Below, piece after piece: positions 16,208-24,532 of a DNA stretch of 64,000 nt; the first letter of the stretch is position 1; each line of letters opens with the position of its first letter. Source of the stretch: Gudongella sp049310905 (lineage in GTDB: Bacteria > Bacillota > Clostridia > Tissierellales > Tissierellaceae); assembly GCF_049310905.1 (NCBI RefSeq), contig NZ_JBMEMN010000015.1, positions 1-64,000 on the forward strand. The letters are read 5' to 3'. The notes beneath the pieces are model-generated. The model worked only from the letters and a program-made list of their open reading frames with translations, ran no database searches and was not told the DNA's origin. The translations under genes and the position numbers were made by a program.

Positions 16208-16912
16208 ATGAAAGACTTTGTAGTTCTTGAAAATGTATCAAAGTATTATTATATGGGAAAGCATAAAATTGAAGCTGCAAAGGATATAAGCTTCACCATA
16301 GATAAGGGAGAGTTTTGCGTAATTGTTGGACCTTCAGGAGCTGGAAAGACAACTGTTCTAAATATTCTTGGAGGAATGGACTCCTCTGATGGAGGGACAA
16401 TAGCGCTGGAGGGTCTTGTAATAAGCAATTTGAATGAAAGACAGCTTACAGATTACAGAAGATATGACGTTGGATTTGTTTTTCAATTCTATAATCTTGT
16501 TCAAAATCTAACAGCACTTGAAAATGTTGAGCTTGCAACCCAGATCTGCAAGAATCCTCTTGATCCAGCTACAGTTCTGACTCAGGTGGGTTTGGAAGAT
16601 AGAATGGATAATTTTCCAGCACAGCTTTCAGGTGGGGAGCAGCAAAGGGTTTCAATAGCCAGAGCCCTTGCAAAGAATCCAAAGATACTACTGTGCGATG
16701 AGCCTACTGGAGCCCTTGACTATGAAACAGGGAAGAATATCTTAAAGCTTCTCCAGGACAGCTGCAGACAGTTCGGCAAGACGGTAATCCTTATAACCCA
16801 TAATCAGGCTATATCACAGATGGCTGACAGGATAATACACCTGAAAAATGGGCAGGTATCTGAAATGAGTACCAATCCATCACCGTTGCCAATTGAAAGG
16901 ATTGAATGGTAG
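16208..16912 (+). CDS. ABC transporter ATP-binding protein (MacB/LolD type)
   Basis: A 234-residue ATPase with Walker A GPSGAGKTT (about residue 41), the family-specific VGFVFQFYNLVQNLTALENVEL, signature LSGGEQQR (about 143) and Walker B ILLCDEPTGALD (about 162). This subtype pairs with FtsX-domain permeases and does mechanical work on extracytoplasmic substrates. The ATG at 16208 has an AGGAG site; an adjacent upstream TTG is less well placed. It overlaps the permease gene by 7 nt. Confidence 0.92.
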   Translation: MKDFVVLENVSKYYYMGKHKIEAAKDISFTIDKGEFCVIVGPSGAGKTTVLNILGGMDSSDGGTIALEGLVISNLNERQLTDYRRYDVGFVFQFYNLVQNLTALENVELATQICKNPLDPATVLTQVGLEDRMDNFPAQLSGGEQQRVSIARALAKNPKILLCDEPTGALDYETGKNILKLLQDSCRQFGKTVILITHNQAISQMADRIIHLKNGQVSEMSTNPSPLPIERIEW

Positions 16913-19900
16913 TGAAAAACGCTTATGGAAAGATAGTATCCAGGGAGTTTGTCCAAAGCTTTGGACGTTTTGCGGCCATATTTGGAATCGTAGCTTTGGG
17001 TGTTGGATTTCTTTCGGGACTTCTTGTTACAACGCCTGATATGCATAATTCCGTTGATGAATACTATGACAGGAATAATATGGCTGACATTTTTATAAAA
17101 GGTACAATGGGCATAACAGAAAATGACCTTCATACAGTTTCACAGCTGGAGGAGGTCAATGAAGTCATGCCCGCATACGTTATGGATATGATTGTGGACA
17201 CATCCCAGAATGGGACCCTGGTTACAAGGATATACGGATTGCCTTTGATAAAGGGTGAAGCAAATATAAACAGGCTAGAGCTTCTTGAGGGAAGGATGCC
17301 TGAAAAAGCTGATGAAGTTCTGGTAGAAAGAAGTGGTTCATATCTTTCTGATATTCCATTGGGATCTACAATAACCATTTCCCCCGAAAATGAGGATTAC
17401 GAGGATATTGGGGATTATTTTCATGTCCTTACCTACAAAGTTGTCGGAGTTGTGGGAAACACCTTTCATTTCTCTACGGAACGTGAAGTGACAAACGTTG
17501 GAAGTGGTAAACTGGGATCGATTATTTATTCAGACGAGTCCAGCTATGCCTTGGATAACTGGACGGACCTATATATTACAGCAAAGGGTGCCATTTCAAT
17601 GGATGCCTTCTCAAATGAGTATGGAGTTAAGATCAAGCGTATTTTGGATAAGCTGGAGAGTATATCTGAGGAAAGATCCGCAGCAAGATATGAGGAAATC
17701 CTTGATGAAGCGGAAAGTGAGCTTGCTGATGGCTGGGAGGAATACAATGATGGAAAATCAGAGGCAGACCAGGAGCTCGCTGATGCATGGAAGGATATCC
17801 TCGAGGGAAGAGTGGAGCTTTCAGACGCACTTAAGGAGCTCCAAGATGGAGAAAAAGAGCTCTCAGATGCAAGGGTAACCCTAAGGGATGAAGTGGCAGA
17901 TGCAGAGAAGGAAATTGCAGATGGGGAGCAGGAGCTGGCTGATGCTTTTATTGAGTTGAAAGATGCTGAAAAGGAACTGGCAGATGTATATGTTGAGCTT
18001 CAGGATGGTGAAAAGGAATACTATGAAGGGTATTTGGAGTTCCTGGATGGAAAAAGAGAATACGAGGATGGCCTTAAGGAATACCAGGATGGAGAAGATG
18101 AGTACCAGAAGGGTATAGGAAAGATTGAGGATGGAAAGAGGGAGCTGGCAAAAGGAGAGCGGGAGCTTGAGCGTGGCAGAAGAGAGCTTGAAGCCGGTGA
18201 AGATGAGTATTCAGATGGAGTAGAGGAGCTGCAGGAAGGAAAGGACCAGCTGCTGGCAGGAGTATCCCAGATAGCAGATAAATTCGGGATACAGGGATTC
18301 ACTCCCCAGGAGCTGGTGGGGACAGCTTCGGGACAAGCTGTTCTTCGGGGTACAATTGATGGAGCCAGAACCCAATTGGAGGAGGGTGTTGAGCAGGTAG
18401 AAAATGGGATATCGCTTCTTGAAGATAATCTTGAGAATGCAAGGGCAGGCAGGAGTCAACTTGAGCTGCAGCTACAAGCTCTAGAGGAAGATCCCGACAG
18501 CAACCAGGAATCAATTGAAGCTATTGAGCTTGAAATACAGACTTTGGATTCACAAATCACAGTAATGGAGCAGGAGCTGGAGCCTCTGGAGCAAGAGCTT
18601 CAAGCTTTGGAAGCTCAACTTGGCCAGCTTCCAAATCCAGAAGAGCTTATTGGAGGCTGGAACCAGATTCTCTCTGGAGAAAGAGAATTGGAATATGCCA
18701 GAAGACAGCTTGATGATGGCTGGGATGAATACTATGATGGAAGATCTCAGCTAAGGGATGCTCAGGAGGAAATAGAAGAAGGGGAGGAAGAACTCCAGGA
18801 AGCCAGGGAAGAGCTTGATGATGCTAAACAGGAGATTCAGGATGCCGAAAAGGAAATAAGAGAAGGAGAACTGGAACTTCAGGATGGAAGAAGAGAGCTT
18901 GACGATGGCTGGAAGGAATACAACGATGGATTGGTAGAGGTAGAGGATGGATGGAAGGAGTATCAGGACGGTCTTGTTGAAATTGAGGATGCAAAAGTGA
19001 CACTTAGAGAAGAGGTCGCAGATGCTGAGAGGGAAATCGCTGATGCAGAAATTGAAATCCGGGATGGCTGGAAGGAATACAAGGACGGAGTAATTGAGCT
19101 TGAGGATGGAGAAAGGGAGTACTTTGAGGAGAAGAACAAGGCAGAAGAAGAGCTTGCGGATGCTTATGCAGAGCTTATGGATGCTGAAAGGGTGATAGCT
19201 GAACTGGAGATGCCGGAGTGGTATGTTCTGGATCGTGAATCAAATATGAGCTTTGTAAACTTCCAGTTGAATGCAGAAAAGGTTGCTGCCATTGCCAAAT
19301 TCTTTCCAATATTTTTCTATCTTGTAGCAGCTCTCGTTTCACTGACTACAATGACTAGAATGGTAGAGGAGGAAAGAACTCAGATAGGTATTCTCAAAGC
19401 ACTGGGATTCAGGAAGATATCCATAATCGGTAAATACGTAGCCTATTGTGGTCTTGCAAGTATTCTTGGCAGTGCTGCAGGCCAGCTGGTCGGATTCAAA
19501 CTGATTCCAAGGGTAATCTGGAATGCTTATGGTGTAATGTTCCACCTTCCACCTTTTATTTCAGAATATAATGCTAAGATAGCGCTGATTGCATCAGGCA
19601 TAGCAGTCTTGAGTACAGTTGCAGTAACGGTCTATGCAGCAAATGATGCTTTGAGAGAGAAGGCGGCAACACTGATGCTGCCAAGAGCTCCAAAAGCAGG
19701 CAAGAGGATATTGCTGGAAAGATTTGGACCTTTATGGCGTAAGATGAGCTTCAATATGAAGTCGACAGCCAGAAATATTTTCAGGTACAAGAAGCATTTC
19801 TACATGACGGTTGTTGGGATATCAGGATGTACAGCCTTGCTGATGATTGGATTTGGTATGAGGAATTCAATTCGTGATTTTGCCGGTGCTCAGTTTGACG

Positions 19901-20880
19901 ATATATTCAGATACCAGATAAGTGTAGAGCTTGATGAAGAGGAATTTGCCGATAGGTCACTGGATCAGTTAATTGATAATCTTGAGAATGTCGAATCCTA
20001 TGCAGGGATATATTCCGACAAAGGAATTATACGATACGACAATGATCTGCTGGATTTAAATGCCATGGTATTTCACGACTCACAACAGCTTTCAGAATTT
20101 ATACTAACAAAGGATAGAGAAGCAGGTGAAATTATTGTCCCTGGAACAGAGTATGTAATAATCACGGAAAAACTATCTGAGGTTCTTGGAATATCCATCG
20201 GTGATACAATTGTATATGAGGATGCTGATGAAAACCGTGGAGAGCTTAAGGTAACACATATTACAGAGAACTATCTAAGAAACTATATGTATGTTGATTC
20301 CGCTAAGTATGAGTCAGTTTTTGGAGCTTCGCCAGTCAACAGTGCTCTTCTAAGGACAAAGGATATGACTGATGAGGAGGAAGACAGTCTTGTGGAGCGG
20401 TTGCTTTTGGAGGAATCGGTTCTAAATGTTGAATTGGTGAGCCAGACCAGGACAAGCTTTGACAACCTTATAAGGAGTATAGACTATATTGTCTTTGTCA
20501 TTATCGTTGCTTCCGGACTGCTTGCATTTATTGTGCTGTACAATCTGACAAATATAAATATCAATGAAAGGAAGAAGGAACTGGCAACCTTGAAGGTCCT
20601 TGGCTTCCACAACGAGGAGGTCTCATCACATATATTCAGGGAGATTGCGATTCTTACTATTATTGGAATTATAGTGGGGCTGTTCCTTGGAAGATACATG
20701 CACGAATTTATAATCAAGACAATTGAGGATCCAGATTTTATGTTCGGCAGGGATATAAGATTTATGAGTTATGTCTTTTCAGCAGTTATAACTGTCGTGT
20801 TCTCGTTTATTGTCAATGTCTTTATGAGCAAGAAGATAAGAAACATTGAAATGGTTGAATCAATGAAGGCAAATGATTGA
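16906..20880 (+). CDS. giant FtsX-domain ABC permease with long extracellular coiled coil
   Basis: A 1324-residue permease. It has an N-terminal membrane segment (about 20-45) and a MacB-like extracellular domain. About 510 residues of acidic heptad-type repeats follow (about 259-770), built from units such as ELxDGxxEYxDG. Then come an FtsX domain (from about 795), a second extracellular domain and a C-terminal FtsX domain. The repeat is broken in the middle (about 455-600) by a stretch without DG motifs that could form the tip of a hairpin. It starts inside the ATPase gene, so the two are coupled. The family exports or remodels envelope components or peptides; the substrate is unknown. Confidence 0.85.
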   Translation: MVVKNAYGKIVSREFVQSFGRFAAIFGIVALGVGFLSGLLVTTPDMHNSVDEYYDRNNMADIFIKGTMGITENDLHTVSQLEEVNEVMPAYVMDMIVDTSQNGTLVTRIYGLPLIKGEANINRLELLEGRMPEKADEVLVERSGSYLSDIPLGSTITISPENEDYEDIGDYFHVLTYKVVGVVGNTFHFSTEREVTNVGSGKLGSIIYSDESSYALDNWTDLYITAKGAISMDAFSNEYGVKIKRILDKLESISEERSAARYEEILDEAESELADGWEEYNDGKSEADQELADAWKDILEGRVELSDALKELQDGEKELSDARVTLRDEVADAEKEIADGEQELADAFIELKDAEKELADVYVELQDGEKEYYEGYLEFLDGKREYEDGLKEYQDGEDEYQKGIGKIEDGKRELAKGERELERGRRELEAGEDEYSDGVEELQEGKDQLLAGVSQIADKFGIQGFTPQELVGTASGQAVLRGTIDGARTQLEEGVEQVENGISLLEDNLENARAGRSQLELQLQALEEDPDSNQESIEAIELEIQTLDSQITVMEQELEPLEQELQALEAQLGQLPNPEELIGGWNQILSGERELEYARRQLDDGWDEYYDGRSQLRDAQEEIEEGEEELQEAREELDDAKQEIQDAEKEIREGELELQDGRRELDDGWKEYNDGLVEVEDGWKEYQDGLVEIEDAKVTLREEVADAEREIADAEIEIRDGWKEYKDGVIELEDGEREYFEEKNKAEEELADAYAELMDAERVIAELEMPEWYVLDRESNMSFVNFQLNAEKVAAIAKFFPIFFYLVAALVSLTTMTRMVEEERTQIGILKALGFRKISIIGKYVAYCGLASILGSAAGQLVGFKLIPRVIWNAYGVMFHLPPFISEYNAKIALIASGIAVLSTVAVTVYAANDALREKAATLMLPRAPKAGKRILLERFGPLWRKMSFNMKSTARNIFRYKKHFYMTVVGISGCTALLMIGFGMRNSIRDFAGAQFDDIFRYQISVELDEEEFADRSLDQLIDNLENVESYAGIYSDKGIIRYDNDLLDLNAMVFHDSQQLSEFILTKDREAGEIIVPGTEYVIITEKLSEVLGISIGDTIVYEDADENRGELKVTHITENYLRNYMYVDSAKYESVFGASPVNSALLRTKDMTDEEEDSLVERLLLEESVLNVELVSQTRTSFDNLIRSIDYIVFVIIVASGLLAFIVLYNLTNININERKKELATLKVLGFHNEEVSSHIFREIAILTIIGIIVGLFLGRYMHEFIIKTIEDPDFMFGRDIRFMSYVFSAVITVVFSFIVNVFMSKKIRNIEMVESMKAND

Positions 20881-21063
20881 ACTAATTCACAGTTCAAAGA
20901 GCACAATTTACAATTATTAGTCTGGTATACAGATATAGAAAGGGATTCTTTACTGTTTATTTCATGATGACAGAGTAGTTGTCGTGGTGAGCGCAGTGAA
21001 GAATCTTTGTTTTTTCATTGTGATCTCTGAATTGTGAATTCTGTTTAATGGGTATAAGTAATC
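20881..21063. repeat. imperfect palindromic intergenic element
   Basis: AATTCACAGTTCAAAGAG (from 20883) is nearly the reverse complement of CTCTGAATTGTGAATT (about 21026-21041). Nested inside, GGGATTCTTTACTG and CAGTGAAGAATCTTTG are also mutually inverted. The whole could fold into a cruciform of about 160 nt. The centre has GTCGTGGTGAGCGCAGTGAAGAATC, a sequence style seen in dispersed bacterial intergenic repeats. No ORF is seen. Confidence 0.6.
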
Positions 21064-21108
21064 TTGATACATAAGAAATCGAATAGCAGCCACAAGGGGG
21101 AACCAAAT

Positions 21109-21963
21109 ATGATCAATGTTGAAAAGCTGTACTATTCCTATACTAAGGACAAGATCTTTGCAGTAAGAGACCTGAGCTTTAAGGTAGAGGAAGGAGAAGT
21201 ATTTGGATTTCTCGGTCCATCTGGAGCAGGTAAATCAACGACCCAGGGTATATTGACCGGTCTGCTACCAATGCAGCAAGGTAAAGCTGATGTTGCTGGA
21301 TTTGACATGAAGAAACCTCCAAGAGAGATGTTTAATAAAATAGGAGTCAGCTTTGAACAGTCAAATGTCTACGAGAAGCTTACTGCAAGAGAAAACCTGG
21401 ATTTTTACAAAAAACTCTTTGATGTCCCGACACTTGACTCCCTTGAGCTTCTTAGGCTTGCAGGTCTTGATCATGTGGCAGACAAGAAAGCGGGAACATT
21501 TTCAAAGGGAATGAAGCACAGGCTTACCTTTGTAAGAAGCATGATCAACGATCCGGAAGTGTGGTTTCTCGATGAACCCACAACAGGTCTTGACCCGGCA
21601 ATTGCCAGTCAAATCAAAGACATCATTAAGGATAAACATAGAGAAGGAAGGACAATATTTCTAACAACTCATAATATGTTTATAGCAGATGAGCTTTGTG
21701 ACAGAGTGGGATTCATAATTGATGGAGTACTGAAGCTTATCGATTCACCGAGAAATCTTAAGATTCAATACGGTGAGAAGTTTGTCGATGTGGAATACAG
21801 ATTGGATGGATCGACGAAGAAGGAGACATTATCAATTGTAAAAGAGGAGGACAGACACAGACTGAATGAAATCATCAACACCAGAGAAATCGAGTTAATG
21901 CATACCAAGGAAGCTACCCTTGAAGAGATATTCATCAAGGTAACAGGCAGGGGGTTGGTATAA
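21109..21963 (+). CDS. ABC-2 type exporter ATP-binding protein
   Basis: A 284-residue ATPase of the DrrA/CcmA type. Walker A is GPSGAGKST (about residue 39), the signature FSKGMKHRL (about 128) and Walker B VWFLDEPTTGLDP (about 146). A C-terminal extension of about 70 residues is usual in the DrrA group. The ATG at 21109 follows an AAGGGGG site by 8 nt. Its TAA overlaps the ATG of the first permease. Confidence 0.92.
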   Translation: MINVEKLYYSYTKDKIFAVRDLSFKVEEGEVFGFLGPSGAGKSTTQGILTGLLPMQQGKADVAGFDMKKPPREMFNKIGVSFEQSNVYEKLTARENLDFYKKLFDVPTLDSLELLRLAGLDHVADKKAGTFSKGMKHRLTFVRSMINDPEVWFLDEPTTGLDPAIASQIKDIIKDKHREGRTIFLTTHNMFIADELCDRVGFIIDGVLKLIDSPRNLKIQYGEKFVDVEYRLDGSTKKETLSIVKEEDRHRLNEIINTREIELMHTKEATLEEIFIKVTGRGLV

Positions 21964-23000
21964 TGAGAGCCTGGTATAGTTTCTTGAAGGACCTGAAGGT
22001 TTCCTTTAAATCCTTATATATTTACATTGAAATAATAATGGCACTAGTAATAGTCCTGGTATTCGTTTTTGTTTTACCGGATGACTTTTCGCCAAATTTA
22101 ACTGGTTATGTATATATATCGGATTCAGTAAAGGAGTATTTGACTGAAGATGAATTGAGGGGACTTCAGGAGGAAGAAAATCTGGTTGAGGTTGAGGATA
22201 AAAGTTTGATACCTGGAATGCTCAAAAAGGACAGAAACAGTATAGGATTCTCCCTGTATCACGAAGAAGGAAAAATGGTGTATGATATAGTTCTTCAAGG
22301 CTACGAAGGAGAAGAGGCAAAAAAACTCTTGCAAGAAGGTATTATGGCATATATGGCAACTGAATTTGAATTGTTTGAAAGCAAGATTCAGTATCTCACC
22401 TTGGAGGATGACAATGAAAAGCTGTCAGACAGGATAAATCTTTTACCAGTATTTTTGATGGTAAATACGGCCTTTATGGGTTTGTTTATAGTGTCCACAT
22501 ATATTTTTATGGATAAGGAAGAAGGGACGATCAAGGCTTTGGCTGTGACACCAACTAGAATTTGGGAGTATCTGCTGGGCAAGGTTGGAGTGATCCTGGT
22601 TACAGGTCTTGCAACGGGAATGTTGACAGTGTTTCTTATTATGGGGAATCAAGTACACTACCTCCAACTATTTGTACTTCTGGCTGCCAGCAATGTATTT
22701 GGAACTTCGGCAGGACTTCTTCTTTCAAGCTTTTATGACAATATCATGAAGTCCATGAGTGCGATGTATCTTACAATCATGACCTTTTTAATGGGGGCGA
22801 TTCCTTACTTTTTACCAGGATTTTCTCCCTGGTTTATAAAAATATTGCCATCGTATCCAATGGTTTTCTCCTTTCGTGAGGTTTTTCTGGAGAATCCTGA
22901 TGCAGGGTATGTTTACAGAAGCTCGCTGCTTTTTATCGTTCTGGCAATTATACTTTTTGCAATGGCAAACCAGAGATTTAAGAAGACCATAACCGCGTAG
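21963..23000 (+). CDS. ABC-2 type permease, fluoroquinolone-type exporter subunit 1
   Basis: A 345-residue membrane protein with one N-terminal segment (about 20-40), an extracellular loop of about 120 residues and about five C-terminal segments, the ABC-2 layout. Gene organisation (ATPase plus two different permeases) resembles drug, lantibiotic or lipid exporters, but the substrate cannot be inferred. Start and preceding stop overlap (TAATG), implying translational coupling. Confidence 0.82.
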   Translation: MRAWYSFLKDLKVSFKSLYIYIEIIMALVIVLVFVFVLPDDFSPNLTGYVYISDSVKEYLTEDELRGLQEEENLVEVEDKSLIPGMLKKDRNSIGFSLYHEEGKMVYDIVLQGYEGEEAKKLLQEGIMAYMATEFELFESKIQYLTLEDDNEKLSDRINLLPVFLMVNTAFMGLFIVSTYIFMDKEEGTIKALAVTPTRIWEYLLGKVGVILVTGLATGMLTVFLIMGNQVHYLQLFVLLAASNVFGTSAGLLLSSFYDNIMKSMSAMYLTIMTFLMGAIPYFLPGFSPWFIKILPSYPMVFSFREVFLENPDAGYVYRSSLLFIVLAIILFAMANQRFKKTITA

Positions 23001-23011
23001 GGGGTGAGGAT

Positions 23012-24010
23012 ATGTTCAGTAAGATTATGAGAGTAGCTGGTATTGATATGAAAATCGGTTTCAGGGAGACTACAATCTTGTATATCCTCATTTTCCCTTT
23101 GATTCTTGCCTTTATTCTTAAAGCTTTGACTGCTTCAAATGATATCATCAGCCTTAATGTTGTTATTGATCCATCTGTACCCTCCCAAATGGAGGAGTAT
23201 CTGGTACAGTATGGAAAGGTTGAAAGAGTTGATTCAAGGGAAGATATGGATGAAAGAGTAACAAAAACCGATGATTATCTTGGAGTCTACTGGGATGGTG
23301 AGAGCTATACGATTATCCAGCAGGGAAATGAAGAGGATCTTGGTGAGGTTCTTGAATTTGTCATTAATTCAAAGGAAACTGGGAGCCTTGACATTCCAGC
23401 AGAGGTAAGAATTTCTGATGTGGGTTGGACATTATCCCCAATGAAGCAGTATGGTGGGAGTCTTCTAGTGATATTTATGAGTGTCATGGGAGGAATGGTC
23501 ATAGTGCTTAATCTGATTGAGGAAAAGACATCAAACACTCTGGCTGCCATGAATGTTTCTCCGGTGACAAGGAAGGAATACGTAATGGGTAAGAGCTTTG
23601 TAGGCTTTGTTGTTCCAATTTTCCATGTGATCGCAACTCTCCTGATACTTGATTATGGGGATATTGATATCCTAAAGGTCATTGTTGTTACACTTAGCAT
23701 TGCTGTTATAAGCGTTCTGATTGGATTTCTGATTGGTGTTACCAATGACGATATAATGGGTGGAATGGCTAGTATGAAGGCCGTATTTACGCCTGTTTTG
23801 GCCTCGGTTTTCGGCGCTATATTCCTAAGTGCAAAGTGGCACTTTCTGTTGTATTGGTCGCCTTTCTACTGGGCGTTTAAGTCGATGGATGCCATAATAC
23901 TCAAGCAGGCAACCTGGGGAGGGATAATGATTAATACTGTAATTATTCTTGGTTTGACTGGAATTGTGTTCCTGCTTTTGAATAAGAGGATTAGGGAAGG
24001 GTTGAATTAA
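23012..24010 (+). CDS. ABC-2 type permease, subunit 2
   Basis: A 332-residue ABC-2 permease with an N-terminal segment (about 22-38), an extracellular domain and about five C-terminal segments. NLIEEKTSNTLAAMNVSPVTRKEYVMGKS (about residue 170) is the conserved ABC-2 cytoplasmic loop. It follows the first permease by 11 nt with a GGGTGAGG site and should form a heterodimer with it. Confidence 0.84.
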   Translation: MFSKIMRVAGIDMKIGFRETTILYILIFPLILAFILKALTASNDIISLNVVIDPSVPSQMEEYLVQYGKVERVDSREDMDERVTKTDDYLGVYWDGESYTIIQQGNEEDLGEVLEFVINSKETGSLDIPAEVRISDVGWTLSPMKQYGGSLLVIFMSVMGGMVIVLNLIEEKTSNTLAAMNVSPVTRKEYVMGKSFVGFVVPIFHVIATLLILDYGDIDILKVIVVTLSIAVISVLIGFLIGVTNDDIMGGMASMKAVFTPVLASVFGAIFLSAKWHFLLYWSPFYWAFKSMDAIILKQATWGGIMINTVIILGLTGIVFLLLNKRIREGLN

Positions 24011-24023
24011 TGGATTTTTTCAA

Positions 24024-24463
24024 AGAATTCTAGGTAAGCCCGGAAAGTATAATGAATCGCTCTCGGATTCAAGATTAGGGATTTATCACACACAACTCGA
24101 AAATTGATTTGCTATCGATTAAGCGTGAAGTAGATTATTCGCTCAAATCGTTCATCAACACGAGAAGGGTAGTAACTTGATTGGTAATCACGCAAACCAG
24201 AACAATTTTCTCATCTCGAGTGAAAAATCTTGCTAATCTTTCCATATGTTCGCTAATCATTATTACTTTACTTGCTTGATTCCGTAGAGCCAAACACAAC
24301 TGTCATATCGAGCGTAGTCGAGATATCTAGTATCTAAGGTTTGATTATTACTTTCCTTGCTATTCTTGCTACCGTACAACTAAACACAAATGTCATATCG
24401 AGTGAAACCGAGATATCTAATTACCTGGGATTCATTATACTTTCCTTGTAAACCCAGGAAATC
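24024..24463. repeat. MITE-like non-coding element with terminal inverted repeats
   Basis: GGAAAGTATAATGAATC (24042-24058) is perfectly complementary to 24429-24445, with weaker pairing extending outward by about 15 nt. Inside are two imperfect tandem units of about 85 bp (from 24259 and 24344). Each has a stem-loop core of the form GTCATATCGAG...CGAGATATCT (24302-24328, 24392-24418), and a third diverged core lies at 24211-24230. No ORF and no transposase are seen. The element fills the gap between the ABC-2 operon and the AOR promoter. Confidence 0.7.
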
Positions 24464-24481
24464 AACTAACTTGTCAGAGAA

Positions 24482-24510
24482 TTGCATCAACTAGACAAAT
24501 TTTGTATAAT
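24482..24510 (+). promoter_or_regulatory. promoter of the AOR-thiF operon
   Basis: TTGCAT (24482-24487), a 17-bp spacer and a perfect TATAAT (24505-24510), 22 nt before the AOR start codon. An open frame begins inside this promoter, which argues against the longer start. Confidence 0.7.
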
Positions 24511-24532
24511 AATGATATGGAGAGTGATAATT

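Noticed and set aside
17700..19200. Tandem repeat array that looks CRISPR- or minisatellite-like
   Set aside because: It is in frame throughout, encodes DG/E-rich heptads of the FtsX permease, and units vary in sequence and spacing.
20881..21108. Attenuator or riboswitch before the ABC-2 operon
   Set aside because: No known riboswitch core and no terminator next to the gene start; the palindromes fit a repeat element better.
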